Assembly (NCBI GenBank): GCA_003162425.1
Contig: PMOK01000147.1
Location: forward strand, 1-34,566
DNA from: Bryobacterales bacterium
GTDB taxonomy: Bacteria > Acidobacteriota > Terriglobia > Bryobacterales > Bryobacteraceae
Length of the DNA stretch: 34,566 bases
Direction of reading: 5' to 3'
Notes under the pieces: model-generated
Seen by the model: only the letters and a program-made list of their open reading frames with translations
The model's database searches: none
Told to the model about the DNA's origin: nothing
Part shown: positions 9,018 to 17,496 of the stretch, in pieces
How positions within the stretch are numbered: position 1 is the stretch's first letter
Layout: every line of letters starts with the position of its first letter
Made by a program: the position numbers and the translations under genes

Positions 9018-10843
9018 GCCAGGCGCCCCCACCTCCCGAAACTACCGGACCCAGCACACCATTTCAAACTTTCGAGAACTTCTTCTCCGTTGTGGCGCTC
9101 TCTTTAATGACAGTGCTCCCGGTGATCGAGATGGCCGCGCGGCAGTTTCGCTGGTCCGGCATCCCTGGTTCAGCAGTGGTGGTGCAGCAGCTCACGCTGT
9201 GGATCGGGATGCTGGGCGGCATGCTCGCCTCGCGCTCGGACCGGCTGCTCGGATTGTCTTCCAGCTCGTTCCTGCCAGAATCGTGGCGCGGACCCGCCAA
9301 GGTGCTTTCCGGCGCGGCCCTGGCCGCCGTTTCCACTTGCCTGGCCTGGGCCAGTTACGTATTCGTGACATCGGAACGCGACTCTGGAGCGTATCTGCTG
9401 CCCGGCGTGCCAAAGTGGACCGCCCTGTCCATAATGCTGATCGGTTTCGCCGTGATCGCTCTGCGCGCCGTCTCGCATTCGAGCAAAAGCTGGAAGGGCC
9501 GCGCGGTGGCCGCTCTCGGACTCTTCATCCCGGCTCTGATCGGATTTGTCATTCCCGTCGGCACGGTCGGCGTACTCCCGCTGTCGCTGACCGCTCTCTT
9601 GATCGTTAGCGTGCTCGGCCTTCCCATTTTCGCCGTGTTCGGTGGACTCGCTCTCCTGCTTTTCTGGAACGCCGGAACGCCCGCCGCTTCCGTTCCTGTC
9701 GAAATGTATCGCCTGGTGGCATCGCCTCTGCTGCCGTCCATACCGTTATTTACTTTGGCCGGCTATTTCATGGTGCAAGGCGGCGCCACCGTTCGCTTGT
9801 TGCGCGTGTTCACCGCGCTGTTTAGCTGGATACCCGGCGGCCTTGCTATTGCCACCGTCGCCATCTGCACTGTTTTCACTTTTGCCGGCTCGGGGCTCAC
9901 CATTCTATCGCTGGGTGGATTGCTGGTGCCCATGCTGGTTAAAACGCGCTACCCGGAGAATTTCTCCATTGGATTGCTGACCTCATCCGGATCGCTCGGC
10001 CTCTTGTTTCCCACCAGCATTCCCGCGATTCTCTACTGCGTGTATTCGCGGACGCCCATGCCCCGCTTATTCACCGGCGCGATCCTACCCGAACTTCTGA
10101 TGGTGAGCTGTGTAGCGGCAGTGGGAATTTACATGGGATTAAAGTACGGAGCGGTTCGCGAACGCTTCGTGCCTCGCGAAGCTGCGGCCGCAATCTGGAA
10201 AGCCAAGTGGGAGTTGGCGCTGCCGGTGATCATGGTAGTGGGCCTGTTCGGCGGATTTGGTACGCTAACCGAGGCCGCCGCACTCACCGCTTTTTGCGCG
10301 TTCGTCGTGGAAGTCTTCATCTATCGCAACCTCAAACTAACGCGCGATTACCGGGAAGTATTTATCGAGTGCGCCACCATCGTAGGCGGCATCCTGCTGA
10401 TCATGGGCGTCGCGCTCGGTTTCACCAATTATCTGGTTTATGCCGAGGTGCCTGCGAAACTGATCGCGTGGGTACAGACGCACGTCGAATCCAAATACCT
10501 CTTCCTGCTGCTGCTGAACGGCGCGTTACTGCTGGTGGGCGCGATCATGGACATATTCGCCGCGATTCTGGTGGTGGTGCCGCTAATCCAACCACTCGCC
10601 GCCGTCTACGGCATCGACCCCGTGCAGATGGGCGTCATCTTCATCGCCAACCTCGAGTTGGGTTATCTGCATCCGCCGGTAGGCATCAATCTGTTCCTCT
10701 CCGCGTACCGATTCAAGAAGCCCATGGGCACCATCATCTGGGCCACGCTGCCTTTCTTGTTCATCTTGATGGGCACCGTCTTGCTGATCACCTATGTCCC
10801 ATGGCTAACCACTGCGCCGCTGCACTGGTGGTTGGATAAGTGA
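9014..10843 (+). CDS. dctM: Fused TRAP transporter membrane subunit (DctQ-DctM)
   Basis: The protein has 609 residues and a GTG start inside the dctP stop codon. The first ~170 residues, with four hydrophobic segments, match the small DctQ subunit (for example VVVQQLTLWIGMLGGMLASR). Residues ~190-605 are the large DctM permease, with the conserved GGLALLLFW, FTLAGYFMVQGG and AIMDIFAAILVVVPL regions. DctM carries the sodium-driven transport path. In many TRAP systems Q and M are separate; here they are one polypeptide, as in some known fused examples. The two-gene operon is thus a complete importer. The remnant antitoxin gene begins 3 bp after the stop. Confidence 0.93.
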   Translation: MSQAPPPPETTGPSTPFQTFENFFSVVALSLMTVLPVIEMAARQFRWSGIPGSAVVVQQLTLWIGMLGGMLASRSDRLLGLSSSSFLPESWRGPAKVLSGAALAAVSTCLAWASYVFVTSERDSGAYLLPGVPKWTALSIMLIGFAVIALRAVSHSSKSWKGRAVAALGLFIPALIGFVIPVGTVGVLPLSLTALLIVSVLGLPIFAVFGGLALLLFWNAGTPAASVPVEMYRLVASPLLPSIPLFTLAGYFMVQGGATVRLLRVFTALFSWIPGGLAIATVAICTVFTFAGSGLTILSLGGLLVPMLVKTRYPENFSIGLLTSSGSLGLLFPTSIPAILYCVYSRTPMPRLFTGAILPELLMVSCVAAVGIYMGLKYGAVRERFVPREAAAAIWKAKWELALPVIMVVGLFGGFGTLTEAAALTAFCAFVVEVFIYRNLKLTRDYREVFIECATIVGGILLIMGVALGFTNYLVYAEVPAKLIAWVQTHVESKYLFLLLLNGALLLVGAIMDIFAAILVVVPLIQPLAAVYGIDPVQMGVIFIANLELGYLHPPVGINLFLSAYRFKKPMGTIIWATLPFLFILMGTVLLITYVPWLTTAPLHWWLDK

Positions 10844-10846
10844 CCA

Positions 10847-11084
10847 ATGCCCGCTCGAATTGCCGTGGAAATCCCTGAGGCTTTGGCATAATCTGCTCCG
10901 CCGCCGAGCGGCACAGTCAGGTACTTCGATTCGTTCGCTGATCGTCCAAGCCGTTGAGCAGTCCTTTCCTGAGCCCAAGAAAGGGAAAGGGAAACGCGTC
11001 ACGGGCCCGATGATTAAGGGTCATGGGAAGCTTGGTCCCAACTTCCCTGTGGACGAGAATCCGCATGACCTTGTTTTTTCCTGA
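10847..11084 (+). pseudogene. Frameshifted VapB-type antitoxin
   Basis: Translation from ATG 10847 gives a typical antitoxin start (MPARIAVEIPEALA) but reaches TAA at 10889-10891. A continuing sequence in another frame (HNLLRRRAAQSGTSIRSLI onward, from about 10887) runs to a stop at 11082-11084 and ends with NFPVDENPHDLVFS. Joining the two frames gives one continuous antitoxin of about 78 residues. Restoring two bases (CA) at about 10886-10889 would repair it, which suggests a 2-bp loss in a short CA repeat. Its end overlaps the toxin start, as in vapBC operons. It would not make a full protein as sequenced, unless the base call is wrong. Confidence 0.7.
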
Positions 11085-11116
11085 CCTCAACGTCTGGCTA
11101 GCCGCGACTCGCTCCC
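11065..11116 (+). pseudogene. VapC (PIN-domain) toxin remnant truncated by a repeat
   Basis: ATG 11065 opens MTLFFPDLNVWLAAT, the hallmark first strand of PIN-domain toxins with its catalytic Asp7. Family members are about 130-145 residues, but resemblance stops after about 17 codons, exactly where the palindromic repeat begins (11117). The frame then runs through repeat sequence to a stop at 11391. None of the three frames downstream of the repeat resumes a PIN domain, so the toxin is dead. VapC toxins are RNases neutralised by VapB. Confidence 0.72.
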
Positions 11117-11367
11117 GTGGCGCACGCACTCATGCGTGCCCCTTCTTGCAGCCCACGCAACGGAATGAAAGGTGGGGCGGACCCCCTGGTCCGCGACCCT
11201 GGTCCGCGCGGGTCCCCCTGGACCCGCTACCTCAAGCATCGACAAATACCAGCATCGGGCCGAGGTGGGCGTCGGCCACGGACCAGGGGGTCAACTCCAC
11301 TTTGCATTCGTCCGTCCGAGAGTGTTTTCGACGGTGCGAACACGGCGCGCATGAGTGCGTGCGTCAC
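11117..11367. repeat. Palindrome-ended interspersed repeat, copy A (MITE/REPIN-like, 251 bp)
   Basis: The terminal inverted repeats are 24 bp (11117-11140 and 11344-11367) with two mismatches. Each end also holds its own small hairpin (GCACGCA, 4-base loop, TGCGTGC). The interior holds two strong hairpins (GCGGACC/GGTCCGC and GCGGGTCC/GGACCCGC). A 13-bp tandem duplication near 11190-11210 is absent from copy B. No transposase gene is inside, so movement would need one supplied in trans. The sequence after it, 11368-11508, holds no gene that I can recognise. Confidence 0.8.
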
Positions 11368-11511
11368 AAGCGGGTTGTGTGGAATCGATAATTTGGCCGC
11401 GTCTTCAACGGGATCGGTGCTCTGGCCCTTCAAAGTACCAGTACCGTTGTCTCAAGCGTTCGCCAAACACCCCGAGCTATACTGGTCAAGCGGGATATAT
11501 TTCTGGCCGTG

Positions 11512-13818
11512 ATGCAACCTAGAATACCTCTTCGATATTGTTGGCTGGTTCTCTTTCTGCTGTTTGCCGGCGGGTGTTCCCGCAGCGCAAAAAGCTACCT
11601 GCAATCCGGCAAGAAATATTTTGATGCCGGAAAGTACGACGATGCCATAATCCTGTACAAGAAGGCCATCCAGAAGGAACCGAAATCGGGAGAAGCATAC
11701 TATCGCCTGGCGCTCGCGGAACTGAAGCTGCGCAAGATCCCGGATGCCTATCAAGCGCTCTCGGCGGCCTCCTCGTTTTCCGCGGATAACGTCGAGATAC
11801 AAAGTGTGTTCGCTGACTTTTGTTATGAGATCTATTTGCTGCAACCGGATCATCCGAAAGGTCTCTACGACAAGGTTTCCAAGGTTTCCGCGGATCTGCT
11901 GGCTAAGGACAAGAATTCCTACGACGGCCTGCGCTTGAAAGGTTATCTGGACTTGACGGACCGGAAGCCGGCAGACGCCATTGTTGTGCTCCGCCAAGCC
12001 GATCAAGTGCGTCCCATGCAGGCGCCAGTCGTCTATCCACTGGTCCAGGCGCTGATGCAGGATCATCAGGAACCAGTCGCCGAAAAGGTGGCGCTTGATT
12101 TTCTACAAAAAAACAAGACGTTCGGTCCAATGTACGATGTTCTGTTTCACTTCTACAACAACAGTGGTAGGCAGGCAGAAGCCGAGAACATCCTGAAGGC
12201 CAAGGTGGACAATAATCCAAAACAGTCCGCTTTTGTTCTCAACCTCGCCGAGTATTACCGGTTTCTGAAACGGCCCGACGACGAAAAGAAAACCTTACAA
12301 CGGCTGCTGGATAATCCCAAGGATTATGAGCACCCCCACGCTCTGGTGGGAGATTTCTATCTGGCCCAGCGCGATGCGCCCGCGGCCATGGACGAATATA
12401 ACCAGGGCGTGAAGTCCGATCCGCAAAACAAGGCGCTCTATCAGAAGCTTATGGTGAATGCGCTGATCCGGGAGGGAAAGAAGGACGAAGCCAAAGCCAC
12501 GCTCGGGGAGCTTGCCAAGTCTCAGCCGAAGGATGATAATGTGCAACTGGCGCAGGCCACCATGTGGATCGAAGGCGGAAAGCCGGCTGACGTGGATGCC
12601 GCCATCAACGTTCTCAAGCCGCTGGTGGAAAAGAAGCCAGCCGATGCTAACCGTCACTTTCGGCTCGGGCAAGCCTACCAGTTAAAAGGGAGGTATCAAG
12701 ATGCGGAAGCCGAATGGAAGGCGGCGGTTCAGAATGATCCTAAACTTTTGCCTCCCCGCATGGCCTTGGCGGAATTAAGCCTGCAGACCGGACGATTCCC
12801 CGCCGCGCTGGCTTACTGCGACGAGATATTGAGCCATGACAAGAATAACCAGGGAGCGCGCTTTTTAAAGGCCATCGCGCTAATCAGCACCTCCAGAGCC
12901 GATGAAGCGCGAACGCTATTGAATGAGTTGCTCAGAGAAGCTCCGAACTCCGTAATCGCGAAGCTGGCCATGGCCCGGTTAGAGCTTATCCAGAAACATC
13001 TGCCCGAAGCAGAAAAGGAATTCGGCGAGTTGTACAAGGTGGGCCAAACCGACTACCGGCCGTTGGATGGACTGCTGGCCACCTATCTGGCCGAGAACCA
13101 ACCGGCCAAGGCATCGGCACTCATGGAGAAGGAGCTGGCAGGCGCTCCCGACAAGCCCGAGCTGATTGTCCGGCAGGCGGAGTTAAACTACCTCACCGGC
13201 AAGTATGCGGCGGCCCGGGACAGCTATCAGCGGCTGCTTGCGAAAGATCCGAATTCACCGCACCTGAATCAAAAGATCGGTGAAATATCGAGCCGGATGG
13301 GCGATAGGGATACGGCCATCCGCAGCTTTCGGAAAGCGGTCGAAACCGATCCGAAAGACCTGCGCAGCCTGGTTGAACTAGGATCTCTGCTGTTGTCGAA
13401 CGGCAAGAAGCAAGAGGCGCTGGATATTTTCCGGAAGTGCTTGGCGCTGAGCCCGGATCAGCCGGCCATTTTGAATAATGTCGCCTACCTGATCGCCGAT
13501 CTTAACGGAGATTCAAAAGAAGCGCTGGAGTTGGCGCGCAAGGGATTGCAAAAAGCGCCGGGCGATCCGCACCTTACCGACACGGTCGGCTTCATCTATT
13601 GGAAGCAGCATCTCAACGACAGCGCCCTGCAAACATTTCGATCGGTGGTCCAGAAAGTTCCCGATAACCCCACCTATCGCCTGCACCTCGCCAATGCACT
13701 GCTCGCACAGGGAGACAAGAGCGGGGCCAGAACGCAACTGGAAGCAGCCCTGCTGCGGAATCCCGCAAAGGATGAGGAGAGCGAGATCAAGACGTTGCTC
13801 GCCCGCATCGGGCAGTAG
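11512..13818 (+). CDS. TPR-repeat lipoprotein
   Basis: The protein has 768 residues from ATG 11512; GTG 11509 is the alternative start. A lipoprotein signal (LVLFLLFAGGC) puts the lipid-anchored Cys near residue 22. The remainder is a long helical solenoid of tetratricopeptide repeats from about residue 30 to the end. Typical units are KYDDAIILYKKAIQKEP, RYQDAEAEWKAAVQNDP, RDTAIRSFRKAVETDPKD and KQEALDIFRKCLALSPDQP. Such proteins usually act as scaffolds at the cell envelope, some in exopolysaccharide/PEP-CTERM loci, but no such genes are nearby. The TAG stop lies inside the left end of repeat copy B, so the original C-terminus may have been altered. Confidence 0.9.
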   Translation: MQPRIPLRYCWLVLFLLFAGGCSRSAKSYLQSGKKYFDAGKYDDAIILYKKAIQKEPKSGEAYYRLALAELKLRKIPDAYQALSAASSFSADNVEIQSVFADFCYEIYLLQPDHPKGLYDKVSKVSADLLAKDKNSYDGLRLKGYLDLTDRKPADAIVVLRQADQVRPMQAPVVYPLVQALMQDHQEPVAEKVALDFLQKNKTFGPMYDVLFHFYNNSGRQAEAENILKAKVDNNPKQSAFVLNLAEYYRFLKRPDDEKKTLQRLLDNPKDYEHPHALVGDFYLAQRDAPAAMDEYNQGVKSDPQNKALYQKLMVNALIREGKKDEAKATLGELAKSQPKDDNVQLAQATMWIEGGKPADVDAAINVLKPLVEKKPADANRHFRLGQAYQLKGRYQDAEAEWKAAVQNDPKLLPPRMALAELSLQTGRFPAALAYCDEILSHDKNNQGARFLKAIALISTSRADEARTLLNELLREAPNSVIAKLAMARLELIQKHLPEAEKEFGELYKVGQTDYRPLDGLLATYLAENQPAKASALMEKELAGAPDKPELIVRQAELNYLTGKYAAARDSYQRLLAKDPNSPHLNQKIGEISSRMGDRDTAIRSFRKAVETDPKDLRSLVELGSLLLSNGKKQEALDIFRKCLALSPDQPAILNNVAYLIADLNGDSKEALELARKGLQKAPGDPHLTDTVGFIYWKQHLNDSALQTFRSVVQKVPDNPTYRLHLANALLAQGDKSGARTQLEAALLRNPAKDEESEIKTLLARIGQ

Positions 13819-14133
13819 CGCACGCACTCTGCGTGCCGCGTTCACACTCGTGTGAACGCCTGGATTTTTCCCACAGCTTGTGTTCGCATGAGTGTATCTC
13901 ATGGGCTTGCAGCCCATCCAATGGAATGACAACCTTCGACCAGCGAGTGGAGCGGACCCCCTGGTCCGCGCGGGTCCCCCTGGACCCGCTACCTCAAGCA
14001 CTGACAAATACCAGCAGCAGGCCGACGTGGGCGTCGGCCCCGGACCAGGGGGTCCGCCCCACTTTGCATTCGTCCATCCAGGACCAAGCGCTTTCGACGG
14101 TGCGAACATGGCACGCACGAGTGCGTGCGCTAC
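13815..14133. repeat. Palindrome-ended interspersed repeat, copy B (319 bp)
   Basis: The ends (13815-13837 and 14110-14133) are inverted copies of the same TIR as copy A, starting GTAGCGCACGCACT. The 3' two thirds is nearly identical to copy A: the paired hairpins, the CTACCTCAAGCA and GACAAATACCAGCA blocks, and the CACTTTGCATTCGTCC block. The 5' part has about 65 extra bases, including a perfect 10-bp palindrome with a 2-base loop at 13838-13859. It fills the gap between the TPR lipoprotein and the Asp-box gene. A spurious in-frame extension of the next gene (from 13892) comes from this repeat. Confidence 0.82.
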
Positions 14134-14161
14134 AATTTGTTTCATCAAGGGAGACGAATTT

Positions 14162-17100
14162 GTGCGATTGAGCGTCCTTGTGGGATTGATGTGCTGTCTG
14201 GTCTTGGCGCAAGAGCGCCGCGCGCCTGTGCAGGAAAGCTTCCGCTTCCGCGCCATGGGACCGGCTGTCGGGAACCGGATCTCAGCCGCAGCTGGCATTC
14301 CGGGCGATCCATCCAGCTACTACGTGGGAGCCGCATCGGGCGGCGTTTGGAAATCCACCAACGGCGGCACGACATGGAATCCGATCTTCGACAACCAGCC
14401 CGTGGCCGCCATCGGAGCGCTGGCGGTGGCTTCGTCCGATCACAAAGTGGTCTGGGCGGGAACGGGTGAAGCGTGGGCCATCCGCGATGTCGACATGACG
14501 GGCGACGGAGTCTACAAGTCCATCGACGAAGGCAAGACCTGGACGCACATGGGCCTGGATGCAACCGGGCGCATCGGACGCATCGTGATCCATCCCACGA
14601 ATCCAGATGTTGTTTTTGTGTGTGCCTTGGGACGCCTCACCGGCCCCCAGCAGGAGCGCGGAGTCTATCGCACCAGTGATGGCGGAAAGAATTGGGAACG
14701 CGTTTTGTTCGCCGACGCAAACACGGGCTGCTCAGGCCTCGCTATGGATCCGCACAATCCGCGCGTGTTGTTTGCCGGAATGTGGCAAGTGGAAATGCAC
14801 ACTTACGGCATGTTCAGCGGCGGCCCCTCCAGCGCGGTCTACGTTTCGCGCGACGGCGGTACCAAGTGGACACGCCTGGAAGGTCACGGGTTGCCAAAAT
14901 CGCCCGTGGGCAAAATTGATGTTGCTGTTGCCCCTACGGATTCCGGCCGCGTTTACGCGTTGATTCAAACTGCCGATCAAGGCTCGTTATGGCGATCGGA
15001 TGACGGTGGTGAAAATTGGAGCGTGGCCAGTTGGGCGCGTGCGTTGATCGGGCGTGCCGGCTATTACATCCGCATCGCAGTATCTCCTTCGAACGAAGAC
15101 GAAGTGCTAGTGGCGAACAGCAGTTTTCACCTATCCAGCAACGGCGGAAAGACATTTAAGACAGTCCCCTGGGGCGGCGACACGCACGATATCTGGATTG
15201 ATCCGACGGACGCCAATCGCATCCTGGTGAGCCATGATGCCGGGCTCTACATGACCAAGGATCACGGCCAAACGTCGACTCGCGTCACGCTTCCGATTGG
15301 GCAGATGTATCACGTGGAAGTGGACAACGACGTTCCATATCGCATCTACGGCAACATGCAGGACGATGGCACCATGCGTGGCCCGAGTAACTCGCCCGAA
15401 GTAAGCGCTTTTGTGCCGAGTGCTGGACCGGGTGCTGGTTTCGGGGGGGGCGGCGGATTCGGCCGCGGTTTCTTCAGCACCTGGGATCACGGGCTGGGCG
15501 GCTGCGAATCCGGCTTTACGCTTCCGGACCCGGCCGACCCCAACATCGTGTGGGCCACTTGCTATGGCGATGAGGTGACCCGCTACGACTACTCCACCAA
15601 GATGGCGCGCTCCGTCAGCCCGTGGCTGCACACTCTGGATTCAGAACCAAACGCGGCCAAATATCGCTGCCATTGGACGCCGCCGATGGCCATCGATCCT
15701 TTCGAACACAACGTCGTATATTACGGATGCCAGGTTATCTTCCGAACTTCCAACGGGGGCACCAGCTGGAACGTAATCAGCCCGGATTTATCGACACAAG
15801 ATCCCAGCCGCATCGTGTCGTCGGGGGGAATTGTGGGCGACAATCTGGGCCAGTTCTATGGCGAGGTTGTTTTTTCTATCGCACCGTCCGATGTTCAGAA
15901 GGGGCTGATCTGGGCGGGCACCAACGACGGCAAGGTCTGGTACACGAAGGATGGCGGAACGAAGTGGAACGATGTCACAAAAAACATCAGCGGAATGCCG
16001 GCCTGGGGTGTCATCACCAAGATCCAGCCATCTCATTTCGACGCTGGAACGGCATACATCGCGGTGGACCTGCATTTGATGGACAACCGCGACCCATTCA
16101 TTTTCAAGACGACCGATTTCGGCGAGACCTGGACTAAAATCAGCGACAGCCTGCCCAAGGGGCCGCTCGCATATGCGCGCGTGATCACCGAAAATCCGAA
16201 TCGCAAGGGCATGTTGTTCGCGGGCACGGGCAACGCGCTGTATTATTCCATGGACGACGGTGGAAATTGGAAGCAGCTCAAAGACGGATTGCCGCCCGCG
16301 CCGGTTTCGTGGATCGTGGTGCAAAAGAATTATCACGATCTGGTGGTGTCGACATATGGGCGTGGTTTCTATATTCTCGAAGATCTCACGCCGCTCGAAC
16401 AGCCGGAGACTGGCACGGAGGCGTCCGTGCAGTTGTACGCGCCGCGAGCCACTTACCGTGTATTGTCCCGCGGGCGCGCTTTGCTGAATTATTCGCTCAA
16501 GGAGCCGGCCAAGGATGAAATCAAGCTTGCGATTTTGGACCCACGCGATAAGGTGATTCGCGAGATGAAGGTGGGCAAGGGCCAGGCCGGTCTCAATCGC
16601 GTGGCCTGGGATCTGCGCTATGAAAAGCCGCACCTGGTGGAGTTGCGCACTACGCCACCGCAAAATCCGCACATTTGGGACGAACCACGCTTCGAGAAAG
16701 CTCAGACGCGGGCGATCACGCATTGGGGTTTGCAGCCGGCCGAGGTGGGGCCCATCGCGGCGCCGGGCAAGTACACCGCGCGCTTGACCGTGGATGGGCA
16801 ATCCTACACCCAGCCGCTTGAAATTCTGCGGCCACCCTCAAGCCACGGGACGGATGCGGATCTGGAAGCGTCGGTAAGACTGCAGGTGAAGGTTCGCGAT
16901 GATATCAGCACCGTAGCCGATATGGTGAACCAGATTGAATGGATGCGCAAACAGTTGGAGGATACACGCAAGCCGGTGGCGGGACAAGGCGCCAAAGAGG
17001 CGCTATTGAAGGCCATGAACGCGATTGACCAGAAGATGCAAGAAGTGGAATACAAGCTGATCACGCGTGCGGACGCGCTGAGCGACGACAAATATTTTCA

Positions 17101-17392
17101 GACCGCATACAAGCTGTATATGAATTTCATCTGGTTGAACGGCGAGATCGGGACTGGAGCGGGCGATGTAGCCGGCAGCGGCGATTATGGTCCAACCGAG
17201 ACATCCATCGGTTTGGTACTTGGCCTGGAAAGTCAGTTGAAAGCGGTGCAGGCGGAATTTAAAAGCCTGATGGAGAAAGATGTGCCAGCGTACAACAGCT
17301 CGCTTTCCGGGACAGGGATCAATCCCCTTACGGTCACGCCACCGCCCGCGGCCGCTGCTCCAGTGGCTGCTCCGACGGGCGAACCACGTTGA
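14162..17392 (+). CDS. Secreted sortilin-like protein with multiple Asp-box (BNR) repeats
   Basis: The protein has 1076 residues from GTG 14162, which has an AAGGGAG ribosome-binding site at 14147-14153 and opens a signal peptide (MRLSVLVGLMCCLVLAQ). Eleven Asp-box motifs of the S/T-x-D/N-x-G-x-x-W/F type are visible, including STNGGTTW, SIDEGKTW, TSDGGKNW, SRDGGTKW, SDDGGENW, TSNGGTSW, TKDGGTKW and TTDFGETW. They imply one or two large beta-propellers over residues ~40-720, as in VPS10/sortilin and BNR glycosidase-like proteins. A glycine-rich loop (GAGFGGGGGFGRGF) interrupts the propeller region. The last ~350 residues hold a beta domain, then a helical segment and a Pro/Ala-rich tail. The function is unknown; sialidase activity cannot be inferred from Asp boxes alone. 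Confidence 0.88.
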   Translation: MRLSVLVGLMCCLVLAQERRAPVQESFRFRAMGPAVGNRISAAAGIPGDPSSYYVGAASGGVWKSTNGGTTWNPIFDNQPVAAIGALAVASSDHKVVWAGTGEAWAIRDVDMTGDGVYKSIDEGKTWTHMGLDATGRIGRIVIHPTNPDVVFVCALGRLTGPQQERGVYRTSDGGKNWERVLFADANTGCSGLAMDPHNPRVLFAGMWQVEMHTYGMFSGGPSSAVYVSRDGGTKWTRLEGHGLPKSPVGKIDVAVAPTDSGRVYALIQTADQGSLWRSDDGGENWSVASWARALIGRAGYYIRIAVSPSNEDEVLVANSSFHLSSNGGKTFKTVPWGGDTHDIWIDPTDANRILVSHDAGLYMTKDHGQTSTRVTLPIGQMYHVEVDNDVPYRIYGNMQDDGTMRGPSNSPEVSAFVPSAGPGAGFGGGGGFGRGFFSTWDHGLGGCESGFTLPDPADPNIVWATCYGDEVTRYDYSTKMARSVSPWLHTLDSEPNAAKYRCHWTPPMAIDPFEHNVVYYGCQVIFRTSNGGTSWNVISPDLSTQDPSRIVSSGGIVGDNLGQFYGEVVFSIAPSDVQKGLIWAGTNDGKVWYTKDGGTKWNDVTKNISGMPAWGVITKIQPSHFDAGTAYIAVDLHLMDNRDPFIFKTTDFGETWTKISDSLPKGPLAYARVITENPNRKGMLFAGTGNALYYSMDDGGNWKQLKDGLPPAPVSWIVVQKNYHDLVVSTYGRGFYILEDLTPLEQPETGTEASVQLYAPRATYRVLSRGRALLNYSLKEPAKDEIKLAILDPRDKVIREMKVGKGQAGLNRVAWDLRYEKPHLVELRTTPPQNPHIWDEPRFEKAQTRAITHWGLQPAEVGPIAAPGKYTARLTVDGQSYTQPLEILRPPSSHGTDADLEASVRLQVKVRDDISTVADMVNQIEWMRKQLEDTRKPVAGQGAKEALLKAMNAIDQKMQEVEYKLITRADALSDDKYFQTAYKLYMNFIWLNGEIGTGAGDVAGSGDYGPTETSIGLVLGLESQLKAVQAEFKSLMEKDVPAYNSSLSGTGINPLTVTPPPAAAAPVAAPTGEPR

Positions 17393-17405
17393 GGGCCATG
17401 AAATT

Positions 17406-17492
17406 GTCCCCTTACTGACGTGCGGGGCTACAATCCGGCGCATGCAATACGGTGCATCGCTGGTTTGTAGCCCCAAGCGTTAGCGCGGGGAC
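17406..17492. repeat. Small inverted-repeat element (REP-doublet-like, 87 bp)
   Basis: Two 26-bp ends (17406-17431 and 17467-17492) are inverted copies matching at both outer blocks, GTCCCC and GGGGCTAC, with variable middles. They enclose a 35-bp spacer. Each end is itself partly palindromic. The layout resembles REP doublets. It lies in the 104-bp gap between the convergent Asp-box and M61 peptidase genes and could also act as a terminator. Its sequence differs from repeat copies A and B, so it is a second family. Confidence 0.65.
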
Positions 17493-17496
17493 AGCG

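Noticed and set aside
11447-11483. Promoter for the TPR lipoprotein (TTGTCT and TATACT)
   Set aside because: The spacing is 25 bp, too long for a normal sigma-70 promoter.
11368-11508. Possible remnant of the VapC C-terminus after repeat copy A
   Set aside because: None of the three frames resembles a PIN domain.
13892-14161. N-terminal extension of the Asp-box protein by 90 codons
   Set aside because: The extra sequence is translated repeat copy B; the GTG at 14162 has a good ribosome-binding site and begins a signal peptide.
15788-16801. 337-codon open frame antisense to the Asp-box gene
   Set aside because: Composition-driven shadow of a GC-rich gene; no recognisable domain.
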